From Singulisphaera sp. GP187 (GTDB taxonomy: Bacteria; Planctomycetota; Planctomycetia; Isosphaerales; Isosphaeraceae): DNA of 64,000 nucleotides. Below are positions 56,190 to 64,000 of the stretch, piece by piece. The notes beneath the pieces were generated by a model. The model was given only the letters and a program-made list of their open reading frames with translations. It searched no databases and was not told where the DNA came from. Numbering within the stretch: position 1 is the stretch's first letter; every line of letters starts with the position of its first letter. The stretch is from assembly GCF_900129635.1 (NCBI RefSeq), contig NZ_FSRB01000002.1:2384727-2448726 (forward strand), given 5' to 3'. The translations under genes and the position numbers were made by a program.

Positions 56190-57590
56190 ATGTTACGACG
56201 AATTCGATTGTTCCGCCCCGGGATTCTGAGTGGCCTGCTGATTGGGCTTCTGGGTGCGAGTCGAGTGGATGCCGACTCGAACGAGGCTGCCAAGGTTGTG
56301 GTCGCCTGGCCCTCGGGGCCGATGGAAGCCCGCATTTCGTTTGACCGTCCGATCGACTTGTCACTCGGAACGAGTCTCATCGGAAAAGCGATCCATTTTG
56401 ATCTCCGGCAACGCCATGTTGAAGTGTGGCGTGGACAGGGTTCGCCCTCGTTTTCGCCTCCGTTGGGAACGTTGACAATCGCCGCCGCGACGCTCGACCC
56501 GGAGCGGAGAACGCTGATTCTCACGACCGATCCTCATCCTCGAGAGGCGGTTTACCTGCTCGACGCCAGGGCGTCGCGCGCGCCGGGAGCGCGTTCGACC
56601 CCGACGGGGGTTCATCCGGCTCTGATCGGTTCGATCGCCTACGACTTAAATGGCGTGGCTGTCTCATGGGCGGCCGGAGCGGGTGAAGGCGAGCCGGCCT
56701 GGGAAGGGTGGTGGCCGGACCTCGATCCTGAGACAAGTCAGCAAATGACTTGCAGTTCACGTGAACATGATCGTGGATTTGCGTTGCTCAGTCAGGCAGG
56801 GCGAACCACTCTCGAGAGCCTGGTCGTGCTGCCCAAGGGACGGGTCGTACTCAGACTCGTGTGTAGCGCACCGATCGAAGAGGTTTCGCTCAACGGCGAG
56901 AACCCGAGCACGCGGGACAAGACTCAAGCCGAGTTCGTCGTGGAGTCAACCGGAGACGCCAATGCCCTCTTCGTGACGGTCCGAGCCGACCGCGCGGCAC
57001 GGCCCTTTTCGTTGCGTGCGACCTATCGGAGTCCCACGGATGAAAGCGAACGGGCGTTGTCGCGAGATCGACTGAGCCTGCCTTGGAGTCCGCCCACCCC
57101 ACTGCCGATCCAGCCTGACCTGACACCGCCCCCATTTCGGTTGTCGGGGGGAGATCGAGATCGAGGGGAAGTCCTCTTTCATGGAGATCGGGCGAAATGT
57201 TCGGGGTGCCACACGGTGAGCGCGAAGGGCGGAAGTGTCGGGCCTGATCTCAGCAACCTCGCTGATCGCGGCATCGAAGCGATTTACCGTGACATCGCCG
57301 AGCCGAGCTCATCCATTCATCCCGACTTCAACGCCTATACAGTCGCCCTCAAGGATGGCCGGGTCCTGGCCGGTATCGTCCGCGCCGCGGGGGCCGAGAA
57401 GATTCGAGTCACCGATACGGACGCAAAAATCACGGAGATCCCTCGTTCGGAGATCGAAGAACTTCGACCAAGCGCGACCTCCATCATGCCGGTAGGGCTG
57501 ATTGGGGCGATCGGCGAGGAGGAAACTCGCGATATCCTCGCGTTCTTGCTTTCGTCGACTCCCAGGCGCGGACCCGCACCGAAGCCCTGA
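56190..57590 (+). CDS. secreted cytochrome c with planctomycete-type C-terminal heme module
   Basis: A 466-residue protein. A signal peptide starts at MLRRIRLFRPGILSGLLIGL (the frame opens 13 codons earlier). The first 300 residues are a beta-rich domain of unknown type. The heme-binding motif CSGCH lies at residues 337-341 in HGDRAKCSGCHTV, followed by GGSVGPDLSNLADRG and the characteristic IAEPSSSIHPDFNAYTVALKDGRVLAGIV, as in the TIGR02603 heme-binding module of planctomycetes. A methionine in SIMPVG could be the sixth ligand. An extracellular electron-transfer or oxidase role is inference. Confidence 0.87.
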   Translation: MLRRIRLFRPGILSGLLIGLLGASRVDADSNEAAKVVVAWPSGPMEARISFDRPIDLSLGTSLIGKAIHFDLRQRHVEVWRGQGSPSFSPPLGTLTIAAATLDPERRTLILTTDPHPREAVYLLDARASRAPGARSTPTGVHPALIGSIAYDLNGVAVSWAAGAGEGEPAWEGWWPDLDPETSQQMTCSSREHDRGFALLSQAGRTTLESLVVLPKGRVVLRLVCSAPIEEVSLNGENPSTRDKTQAEFVVESTGDANALFVTVRADRAARPFSLRATYRSPTDESERALSRDRLSLPWSPPTPLPIQPDLTPPPFRLSGGDRDRGEVLFHGDRAKCSGCHTVSAKGGSVGPDLSNLADRGIEAIYRDIAEPSSSIHPDFNAYTVALKDGRVLAGIVRAAGAEKIRVTDTDAKITEIPRSEIEELRPSATSIMPVGLIGAIGEEETRDILAFLLSSTPRRGPAPKP

Positions 57591-57743
57591 AATCCGCGGT
57601 GAAGCTCGAACCCCACCGTAGACCCAGGACCCATTCGAACCCAGCCCATGATTTCAGGGGCCGAGTTCGATCGAGGCGGATCCAGGTTGTCCAGCTTCGG
57701 GGTCGCCTGCGAGACCATAAGCGAGGTCATTGACCCGGCCTGA

Positions 57744-58235
57744 TTAGGCGGGGCCACTCGGATCGGGGGGCGGCACCGGATCGATGGGTGGCGGGTCGCC
57801 TGGGTCTCCCGTATTCGCGGGGCCACTCGGATCGGGGGGCGGCACCGGATCGATGGGCGGTGGGTCGCCTGGGTCTCCCGTATTCGCGGGGCCACTTGGA
57901 TCGGGGGGCGGCACCGGATCGATGGGTGGCGGGTCGCCTGGGTCTCCCGTATTCGCGGGGACGCTCGGGGCGATGGGCGGCGGGTTGCCTGGAACTCCCG
58001 TATTCGCGGGGCCATTCGGAGCGGGGGGCGGCACCGGGGCGATGGGCGGCGGGTCGCCCGGAACGCTCGTGCTCGTGGCACTCGGATTACTACTGCTGGG
58101 GACCGACGAGAGGGTACCTTGAGCTGATTGTGCAGTTCCGACTTCAGCCGGTATGGGATTGCCAAGCAGTCCTGACGGGCTCAGTCTCTGTTCCAGAAAC
58201 TCGAGGGCGTATCGGGGATTCCGACTGCGGCGCAT
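57744..58235 (-). CDS. proline-rich tandem-repeat protein with LE.R.L N-terminus
   Basis: A 163-residue protein that opens with a basic stretch and RYALEFLEQRLSPSGLL, the same type of N-terminal motif as two other exported proteins in this window. Residues 35-60 are Ser/Thr-rich. The rest is built from a 23-residue repeat, NTGDPGDPPPIDPVPPPDPS-like, with Asp replacing Ala in the last copies. It has no cysteine and no folded-domain signature. It may be a surface spacer or a short cell-wall protein. The DNA repeat makes copy-number variation likely. Confidence 0.75.
   Translation of the reverse strand: MRRSRNPRYALEFLEQRLSPSGLLGNPIPAEVGTAQSAQGTLSSVPSSSNPSATSTSVPGDPPPIAPVPPPAPNGPANTGVPGNPPPIAPSVPANTGDPGDPPPIDPVPPPDPSGPANTGDPGDPPPIDPVPPPDPSGPANTGDPGDPPPIDPVPPPDPSGPA
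57750..58075. repeat. 69-bp tandem repeat
   Basis: Three nearly identical 69-bp units occupy 57750-57818, 57819-57887 and 57888-57956, differing at only a few positions. A shortened unit of 51 bp (57957-58007) and a diverged one follow. All are in frame with the proline-rich protein, one unit encoding 23 residues. Confidence 0.9.
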
Positions 58236-58529
58236 GGCAAAGCCTCAATAAACACAGTGGTGTGCATGACAATGATCCTTTGCATCCGAACATCACGGCT
58301 CCTGCTGAACCTTAGTTCGAGGTAAGAACGAACATTGCAATGTTTATAAAAAGCCACGCAAGCCGATTCCCGCTCGCGCGAGTTGAGGGGGGAGGAAGTC
58401 ACTCCTCAGAGACATCGACTCGTTTTCGACTGAGCGGGTTCGAGTGGAACGATCTGCGGTCTCGACGGCGTTGAGCCGCGACTCGTCACCGGTTGGGAAG
58501 TCACGAATCCTGGCACAAAGGCATTAACA

Positions 58530-59192
58530 ATGACCTTGTTCAAGAAACCCCATCCCGTTCTTATCTTTGACTTTGGCAACGTGGTTGCATACTTCGACTA
58601 TCAGAAGGCCTGCGACGTGCTCGGGCGTCCGTTCGGCCTCTCGGGAGCAGACCTTCTCGAACGGGCACGAACCCGGAACTACGTGGCGATCCTTCAGCAG
58701 TACGAGCGCGGCGCCCTCACGGCGGAGGAGTTCTCAGAGCGTTTCTGCACGCTCGTCGGACTCGATCTCTCACACCAGGAATTCGCAGCGGCTTGGTCCG
58801 ACATCTTCTGGCTCAATGAGCCGATCGCTCGACTCGTGGAGTACCTCAAGCAACAGGGCTACCGCCTGGTGCTGGGATCGAACACGAATGCCCTCCATGC
58901 CGCGCAGTTCCAGAACCAATTTGCCGAAACCCTGGCCCATTTCGACCACCTGGTGCTCTCGCATGAAATTGGCCACCTCAAACCGTCGGCGGAGTTCTAC
59001 CTCGCCTGCGCGTCGGTCGCGGGCGAGGCGCCGGCCACTTGCTTGTTTATTGACGACCTCGCCGAGAACGTCGACGGCGCGAAAGCAGCCGGACTCTCCG
59101 CCCTTCATTTCACGGAATTCCCCACACTCCTGAACGATCTCAGGGCCGCTGGCATCGACGTGCCCTCGATTCCCGCAAGCAAGCCCGCCTGA
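58530..59192 (+). CDS. HAD-superfamily phosphatase (YihX-like)
   Basis: A 220-residue HAD hydrolase. Motif I is VLIFDFGNVVAYFDY, with the nucleophile Asp in FDFGN and Gly instead of the usual second Asp at +2, as in YihX-type glucose-1-phosphatases. Motif II is LVLGSNTN (Ser/Asn), motif III LSHEIGHLKPSAEFY (Lys), and motif IV CLFIDDLAENVDGAKAAGL. The helical cap lies between residues 20 and 90. The substrate is unknown. It stands alone with a long dyad downstream. Confidence 0.9.
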   Translation: MTLFKKPHPVLIFDFGNVVAYFDYQKACDVLGRPFGLSGADLLERARTRNYVAILQQYERGALTAEEFSERFCTLVGLDLSHQEFAAAWSDIFWLNEPIARLVEYLKQQGYRLVLGSNTNALHAAQFQNQFAETLAHFDHLVLSHEIGHLKPSAEFYLACASVAGEAPATCLFIDDLAENVDGAKAAGLSALHFTEFPTLLNDLRAAGIDVPSIPASKPA

Positions 59193-60027
59193 AGACCACA
59201 GATTGCGCGGTTCTGACCGCAATGACGGTTGCGCCCTCCGGAACCAGTTGCACCGTTTCGACCGACATCGGCCCCCTCGGTTCCGCCTGGCCAAAATTGG
59301 CCAGGTCGAGCTCGAGGGGGCCGACCCGCTTTGCTGCGACCACCCCGCGAATTCGCCGACCGAGTTCGCTCGCTTGCCTTGAAATCCGCAGATTTGACGA
59401 CTCAAAACCGAGTCCCCTACGCAGATCGCAAGCCCAACACTTGAGAATTCCGCAGCCATTCACCCCGCCGGTTTGACTTACCCCATTCAGCAGGCCACAC
59501 TCCAACTGATCCGCCAACCACGTAGCAGGTGGATGGCAAGATTCGCTTGTCCGACCCCTCCGAATCCACACCTCCCACGAATTCTCCAAAATCGCCCTTG
59601 ACGAATGGTTTCGTCACTGGGAACAATGACTGTGTGCATGTAATCAATCACGCAGTCGGGTCCGGATTGCTCTGTACGTTTTCCATTCGTGCCGAGGCGG
59701 CAAGAGAAAAAATCAACGCGTCCCCCCGTGGAGTCTGAATTCGCCGAGCCACCTCATCAGATCCACTTGTGTAATTGGATCTTCCGATCCGAACACAAGC
59801 GATGGGTCGGAGGGAGTCGGTCGGAAGAGGTTTTGCGGGACAGACGAACGCGGTGGGGTCAAAGCGAGCTGCTGAGTCAGGGTCAACCTGCGAGGCGGTT
59901 CCGAAATAGCGACAAGCTGGATCACCTTGAACCATTGGAGTGTCCCGAGTCGAACCTTGGCGTCCCGAATTCGTAGGGAGTCACATGGTCATGACGAGGA
60001 ACTCCGAAGTTACCGGGGAGTATGTCG
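59193..60027. other. 835-bp region before the large protease gene
   Basis: Holds the nested dyad at 59269-59323. The remainder has several short frames on both strands with poor composition. No repeat units found. The last part should hold the promoter of the protease gene. Confidence 0.45.
59269..59323. terminator. nested inverted repeat, 11-bp outer and 8-bp inner stems
   Basis: CGGCCCCCTCG (59269) pairs with CGAGGGGGCCG (59313), and within it CCTGGCCA (59286) pairs with TGGCCAGG (59298) around AAAT. It starts 77 bases after the HAD phosphatase stop and lacks a T-tract. Confidence 0.6.
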
Positions 60028-63000
60028 ATGGGGAGCTTCAAGGCTAACAAGCGAAATCAGGGGCCCGATCGGCGTCGTGGTTCCGTTGGACAACGGTTCC
60101 AGGACCTCCTCCGGTTCGAGCACCTTGAAGAGCGGACGATGCTCGACGCCTCGACACCGGTCGGGCCGATCGCCTGGCATTCGTCGTCGAGCAACGTATC
60201 CGACGTCAAAAACGGGCCGATGGCGAATGCCGGGGCCGACTTGATCAAGGTGTTTCAGAGCTTCCAGAGCGCGGGTGGAAACGGCGGCCAGGTGGCCGCG
60301 GCCTTCCCTGGGATCCTGATCTCCGGCAATTCGGTCGGGGTCGACATCAAAGGCACCGGCAGCTTCAGCAACTTCGTCACGACGTTGCAGAACGTCGGGA
60401 TGCAGGTCACGGCCACCGATGCGACGCGGTCGATCGTCGAAGGCTTGCTGCCGATCTCGGCGCTGCTCACGGTCTCAACATCGACTCAGACGGTTGGCCT
60501 CGGTCCCATCTACCGGCCGCATATGAGCACCCAGGGGGTGGCCAACAACGAAGCGGATGCCACCCTGAAGGCCAACACCGCACGTCAGCAATACGGCGTG
60601 AACGGCACGGGCGTTACCGTGGGAGTTCTCTCCGACAGTGTCAGCAAGCTTGGCAACGGCCTGGCGGGCTCGGTCGCGACCGGTGACTTACCCAACAACG
60701 TCAATGTGATTCAAGATGGGAATGCCGGAGCGACTGATGAAGGTCGCGCGATGCTCGAGAACATCTACGACATCGCCCCGGGGGCGTCGCTGGCCTTCGC
60801 GACCGCGGACAACGGTCAACTCGGTTTTGCAGGCAACATCCGCAAGCTCGCGAATCAGGCAAACGCCAAAGTCATCGTGGATGACGTCGGCTATTTGAAT
60901 GAGCCGATGTTCCAGGACGGCGTCATTTCGCAGGCCGTGATTGACGTGACCCAGAACAACGGGGTCTCGTACTTCAGTGCCGCGGGTAACAGCGCGTCGA
61001 AGGGCTACCTCTCGCAATTCCGAGGGGTGACTGCGACTCCCGGGGCCCTGCCCACGGGTCGCTACATGAACTTCAACCCGAACGGGGGAACGGCCGTTCT
61101 GCTGCCGGTCACCACGAGTAGCTCGATCGCCGCCGGGTCCGGGATCGGATTCCAGTTCGATCAGCCCTGGTACACGACCAACGGTGTCACGTCGGACGTT
61201 GATATCTTCCTGCTCGATTCGACGGGCGCCGTCATCTCGTCCGGCAATACAAACAACATCGCGACCCAGACTCCCGACGAGTTCCTTTCGCTGGCGGCCG
61301 CCCAGCCGAATACGACCTACTACGTTGCCATCCGTGTGAATACCGGGGCCGATCCGGGATTCGTCCAGTTCATCGACTGGGGCGACGCGCTGAGTTCGGT
61401 TTCCCAGCAGTTCGGCAGTGGCGGCAGCACGTACTATCCCACAACCTTTGGCCATCCCACCTCGGCAAGTGCCATTGGAGTCGGGGCGATTCCCTGGTGG
61501 GGGACGAATCCCACGAACTCCCCTGCGCCCAATCCCGTGCGCTCGGAGCCGTTCAGCTCGTACGGTCCCGCCCTGATCAAGTTCAATTCCCTGGGTAACC
61601 CACTCGTTTCGCCCCAACTCCGTCAGAAGCCCGACATCTCGGCACCCGACGGCGGCAACACCTCGTTCTTCGGCGGTGTGATCAACACGAGCAATCCCCC
61701 CTTCCCGGGTCAGCCTTCCACTCCGACCAACCTTTCGCAGAACCTTCCGAGCTTCTTCGGCACCTCTTCCGCGGCTCCGAACGCGGCCGCGGTCGCCGCG
61801 CTCATGAAGCAGAAGGTACCGACCGCGACCCCGACCGATATTCGCAACGCGCTGGTCGCTTCGGCCTCGCCCCTCAACGGACAGACCGCCGGCACCTGGA
61901 ACGTCCAAGGTGGATTCGGCCTGGTCGATGCCGTGAAAGCGGTGAGCCTCGTCGGCGGATTGCAGGTTCTCTCGTCGACTCCCGGCAACTCGCAAACCGT
62001 CAACGTGGCGCCGACTCAGATTATCGTCACGTTCAATAGCGCGGTTCAGTTCAGCAGCGTGAGCGCGTCGAACCTCGTCTTCACCAGTCTCCCTCCCGGT
62101 GTGTCGGCCGCGGCGATCGGCACTCCGATCCCGCTCGACAACGCGACGAATCCGACGATGGTGGCGTTCCCGATCACCATCAATTCTCCGATCGGGGTGG
62201 TCGCCAACGGCAATTACTCCTACAAGGTGCAAGGTGGGATCGTTTCCACCACGGGTCAGGCCCTCGTTGCGTCCAATCCGATCTCGTTCACGCTGAATGA
62301 TACGGTCGCTCCGGTCGTCGCCAACACGTTCGTCAATGGTCGGGTCATCACGATCCAGTTCAGTGAGGCAGTCCGCCCGTCCACGATCAACCCGACGAAC
62401 ATCCAGTTGATTCGCGCGGGGTCGGATGGAAGCTTCGGCAAGCCGAGCAACGTCAACCTGAGCAACGATCCCCGGCTCAAGATCACTTACAATCCGGCGA
62501 ACTTCACCGCGACGCTCGACTACAGTGCGCTCGATCAGTCGCAGTTCCCCTCGGACCAGTACGCCCTCGTGATCCTCGCCGGCGACGGTGGCGGCCCGGG
62601 CGTCACCGACGTGGCCGGCAACTTCCTCGACGGCGAGTTCAACGGCGTTTTCCCGTCGGGCAACGGCGTCGTGACCGGGAACGACCGGTTCACCCAGTTC
62701 TTCGGGTTCCGCGGCCTGACCGCCCCGCTCGTCACCTCATTCCAGTTGATGGACGCGTCCGACACGGGAATCAAGGGCGACGGGATCACGAATGCGAATC
62801 AGCCGGTCTTCATCGGCCAGGTGGGAGCCAGCTTCCCCGGCACGGTCGCCGGGTTGCAAGTCCTGGTCCAGTTCAACGGCCTGCACAACGGTCAGTTTGA
62901 TTTAGCACCCGGTGGCGGTGGCCGCGGCTTCGTGGGCACGTTCGACGTCTTGGCGACGACCGACGCCAACGGCACGTTCATCATCAATGCTCCGTTCTTG

Positions 63001-64000
63001 CCCGAAGGCTACAACTCGGTCCGGGTCCTCGTCATCGGCCAGCCTGATTCACCGCCGCTCCCCGGCCTTTCCTCCTCGTTCTCTTCCGCATTCCGGATCG
63101 ATCGAACCGGCCCCACGGTAATCGCGGCGAGCCTGACGCCGACCAGCAATCCGATCCCGCTGGCGGGATCCAACCTGGCGAATCTCTCGACGCTTTCACT
63201 TCACGTCCTCGACAATCCGATCCCGACCAGCGGCCCGCTGGCCACTCCGCAGCAGATCCTTGTCTCCGCGCTCGACCCGGCGACCGCCGGCAACATCAGC
63301 AACTACTCGCTGATCAACCTCGACACCGGATTCGATGCAAGCTCGTTTATCGCCAGCGCTGTGTTCGTGGCGACCGGGCTCGACTTCATCTCGGCCCCGT
63401 CGCGCACCTCATCGGCCGATCCGTTCGCGGGTCGAATCGACATGACCTTCAACGCCGGCCTCCCCGCCGGTCGCTACGCCTTCGTCGCCCACACGGCCGG
63501 GACCTCCGGCGGCAAGAACTACAGCGGCCTGAAGGACGCTGCGGGCAACGCACTCAACAATACCAACGCGACCGGTTCGATCGACTTCCAGCTTCAGTTC
63601 ACGGTGCAGAATCAGGCGACCTTCCTGACGAACTTCCAGGCGATCGATGCCAACTCCAACGTGGTTGGCGGCCCTCGCTCGTACTATGAGCTGCCCGCGC
63701 TGAACCAGACCCCCCGGGCCAATGCACCGCCCTCGGGCTTCATCCTCGATTTCGCCAACCCGCTCAAGATCGATCCCAACAAGAACTACAACAACGCATT
63801 CCAACTGATCGCCTCCGCCAACACCTTCGGCGGAGTCTCCGACGGTGACTTCGGAACATTCGGGGTTGGCGGGCTCGGCAGCACCGGAACCGGCTTCTCG
63901 GTCGTGCCGGGAACCACGGTCAGCTTCTTCGACAAGGTCACCGGCGCGGCGTATCAGCCGGGCGTGAATAACGCGGACCGAGCGGTCGTCAAGATCGCGG
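60028..64000 (+). CDS. large secreted subtilase-like serine protease with multiple beta domains, cut off by the window end
   Basis: The ATG at 60028 has GGGGAG seven bases upstream; another at 60022 is too close to it. The frame stays open to the last base, giving at least 1,324 residues. The N-terminus is basic and carries LLRFEHLEERTMLDAS. The S8-like catalytic domain (about residues 185-650) has Asp203 in VGVLSDS, Glu238 in TDEGRAMLENIYDIAPGA where subtilisin has its histidine, Asp285/286 in VIVDDVGY and the nucleophile Ser580 in FFGTSSAAPNAAAVAAL. From about residue 650 a series of Big/Ig-like modules follows. Probably exported and cell-surface attached. Confidence 0.85.
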   Translation, partial: MGSFKANKRNQGPDRRRGSVGQRFQDLLRFEHLEERTMLDASTPVGPIAWHSSSSNVSDVKNGPMANAGADLIKVFQSFQSAGGNGGQVAAAFPGILISGNSVGVDIKGTGSFSNFVTTLQNVGMQVTATDATRSIVEGLLPISALLTVSTSTQTVGLGPIYRPHMSTQGVANNEADATLKANTARQQYGVNGTGVTVGVLSDSVSKLGNGLAGSVATGDLPNNVNVIQDGNAGATDEGRAMLENIYDIAPGASLAFATADNGQLGFAGNIRKLANQANAKVIVDDVGYLNEPMFQDGVISQAVIDVTQNNGVSYFSAAGNSASKGYLSQFRGVTATPGALPTGRYMNFNPNGGTAVLLPVTTSSSIAAGSGIGFQFDQPWYTTNGVTSDVDIFLLDSTGAVISSGNTNNIATQTPDEFLSLAAAQPNTTYYVAIRVNTGADPGFVQFIDWGDALSSVSQQFGSGGSTYYPTTFGHPTSASAIGVGAIPWWGTNPTNSPAPNPVRSEPFSSYGPALIKFNSLGNPLVSPQLRQKPDISAPDGGNTSFFGGVINTSNPPFPGQPSTPTNLSQNLPSFFGTSSAAPNAAAVAALMKQKVPTATPTDIRNALVASASPLNGQTAGTWNVQGGFGLVDAVKAVSLVGGLQVLSSTPGNSQTVNVAPTQIIVTFNSAVQFSSVSASNLVFTSLPPGVSAAAIGTPIPLDNATNPTMVAFPITINSPIGVVANGNYSYKVQGGIVSTTGQALVASNPISFTLNDTVAPVVANTFVNGRVITIQFSEAVRPSTINPTNIQLIRAGSDGSFGKPSNVNLSNDPRLKITYNPANFTATLDYSALDQSQFPSDQYALVILAGDGGGPGVTDVAGNFLDGEFNGVFPSGNGVVTGNDRFTQFFGFRGLTAPLVTSFQLMDASDTGIKGDGITNANQPVFIGQVGASFPGTVAGLQVLVQFNGLHNGQFDLAPGGGGRGFVGTFDVLATTDANGTFIINAPFLPEGYNSVRVLVIGQPDSPPLPGLSSSFSSAFRIDRTGPTVIAASLTPTSNPIPLAGSNLANLSTLSLHVLDNPIPTSGPLATPQQILVSALDPATAGNISNYSLINLDTGFDASSFIASAVFVATGLDFISAPSRTSSADPFAGRIDMTFNAGLPAGRYAFVAHTAGTSGGKNYSGLKDAAGNALNNTNATGSIDFQLQFTVQNQATFLTNFQAIDANSNVVGGPRSYYELPALNQTPRANAPPSGFILDFANPLKIDPNKNYNNAFQLIASANTFGGVSDGDFGTFGVGGLGSTGTGFSVVPGTTVSFFDKVTGAAYQPGVNNADRAVVKIA

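Noticed and set aside
60688..62232. 514-codon open frame on the minus strand
   Set aside because: Antisense to the subtilase-like gene whose Asp, Glu and Ser motifs are in frame. The antisense product is low-complexity and Arg/Gly-rich.

Overview
This is a 64 kb window of high-GC bacterial chromosome. Several traits point to a planctomycete, most likely of the Isosphaeraceae type (inference, no search was run). These are surface proteins that begin with a basic stretch and an 'LE.R.L' motif, a tandem DUF1080 protein, a cytochrome c with a C-terminal CxxCH module, zinc-ribbon membrane proteins, an MfnB-type one-carbon cofactor gene, an L-type aldehyde dehydrogenase and palindromic intergenic repeats. 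Most of the window is housekeeping DNA with ordinary gene spacing. I see no prophage, transposase, CRISPR array, tRNA or rRNA.

Layout. 0-7 kb: two zinc-ribbon membrane proteins and a third paralogous one, htpG on the opposite strand, and an endonuclease III. 6.7-13.3 kb (minus strand): larC; a tight run of two membrane proteins and a family 2 glycosyltransferase; an aldehyde dehydrogenase; then a 75-residue protein with a ubiquitin-like layout ending in Gly-Gly, followed by an unrecognised 298-residue protein. 13.5-23 kb (plus strand): an M48 protease, a coproporphyrin-type ferrochelatase followed by a HemY-type oxidase, bluB, acetyl-CoA synthetase, an LssY_C protein and a DUF1080 protein. 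23-24 kb (minus): a small membrane protein, rpmB and rpmF. 24.3-31.6 kb (plus): proC, a metallophosphoesterase, guaA, an acyltransferase-like Ntn hydrolase, and a BlaI/BlaR-like pair whose sensor protease carries a secretin-like tail. 31.7-42.3 kb (minus): an ABC1 kinase, a 1,208-residue beta-helix surface protein, and dxr-rseP-DUF433 as a compact operon. 42.6-46.7 kb (plus): a TlpA-like lipoprotein and an HTTM pair. 47-64 kb: a BON-like secreted protein, two lipoproteins, a DnaQ-WYL fusion overlapping in transcription with mfnB, an ALDH7 enzyme, a methyltransferase, a secreted HExxH protease, a cytochrome c, a proline-rich repeat protein, a HAD phosphatase, and a large subtilase-like protease that runs off the end.

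How the genes fit together. Linked functions are visible in small groups only: heme synthesis (ferrochelatase plus oxidase), isoprenoid synthesis with regulated intramembrane proteolysis (dxr-rseP), envelope signalling (BlaI repressor with M56 protease), translation (rpmF-rpmB), and a possible lipid or pigment modification cassette (aldehyde dehydrogenase plus glycosyltransferase). The most promising unexplained item is the 75-residue ubiquitin-like protein with its unknown neighbour. Next are the DnaQ-WYL fusion, the M56-secretin fusion, the glutamate in the histidine position of the terminal protease, and the dispersed palindromic repeats.
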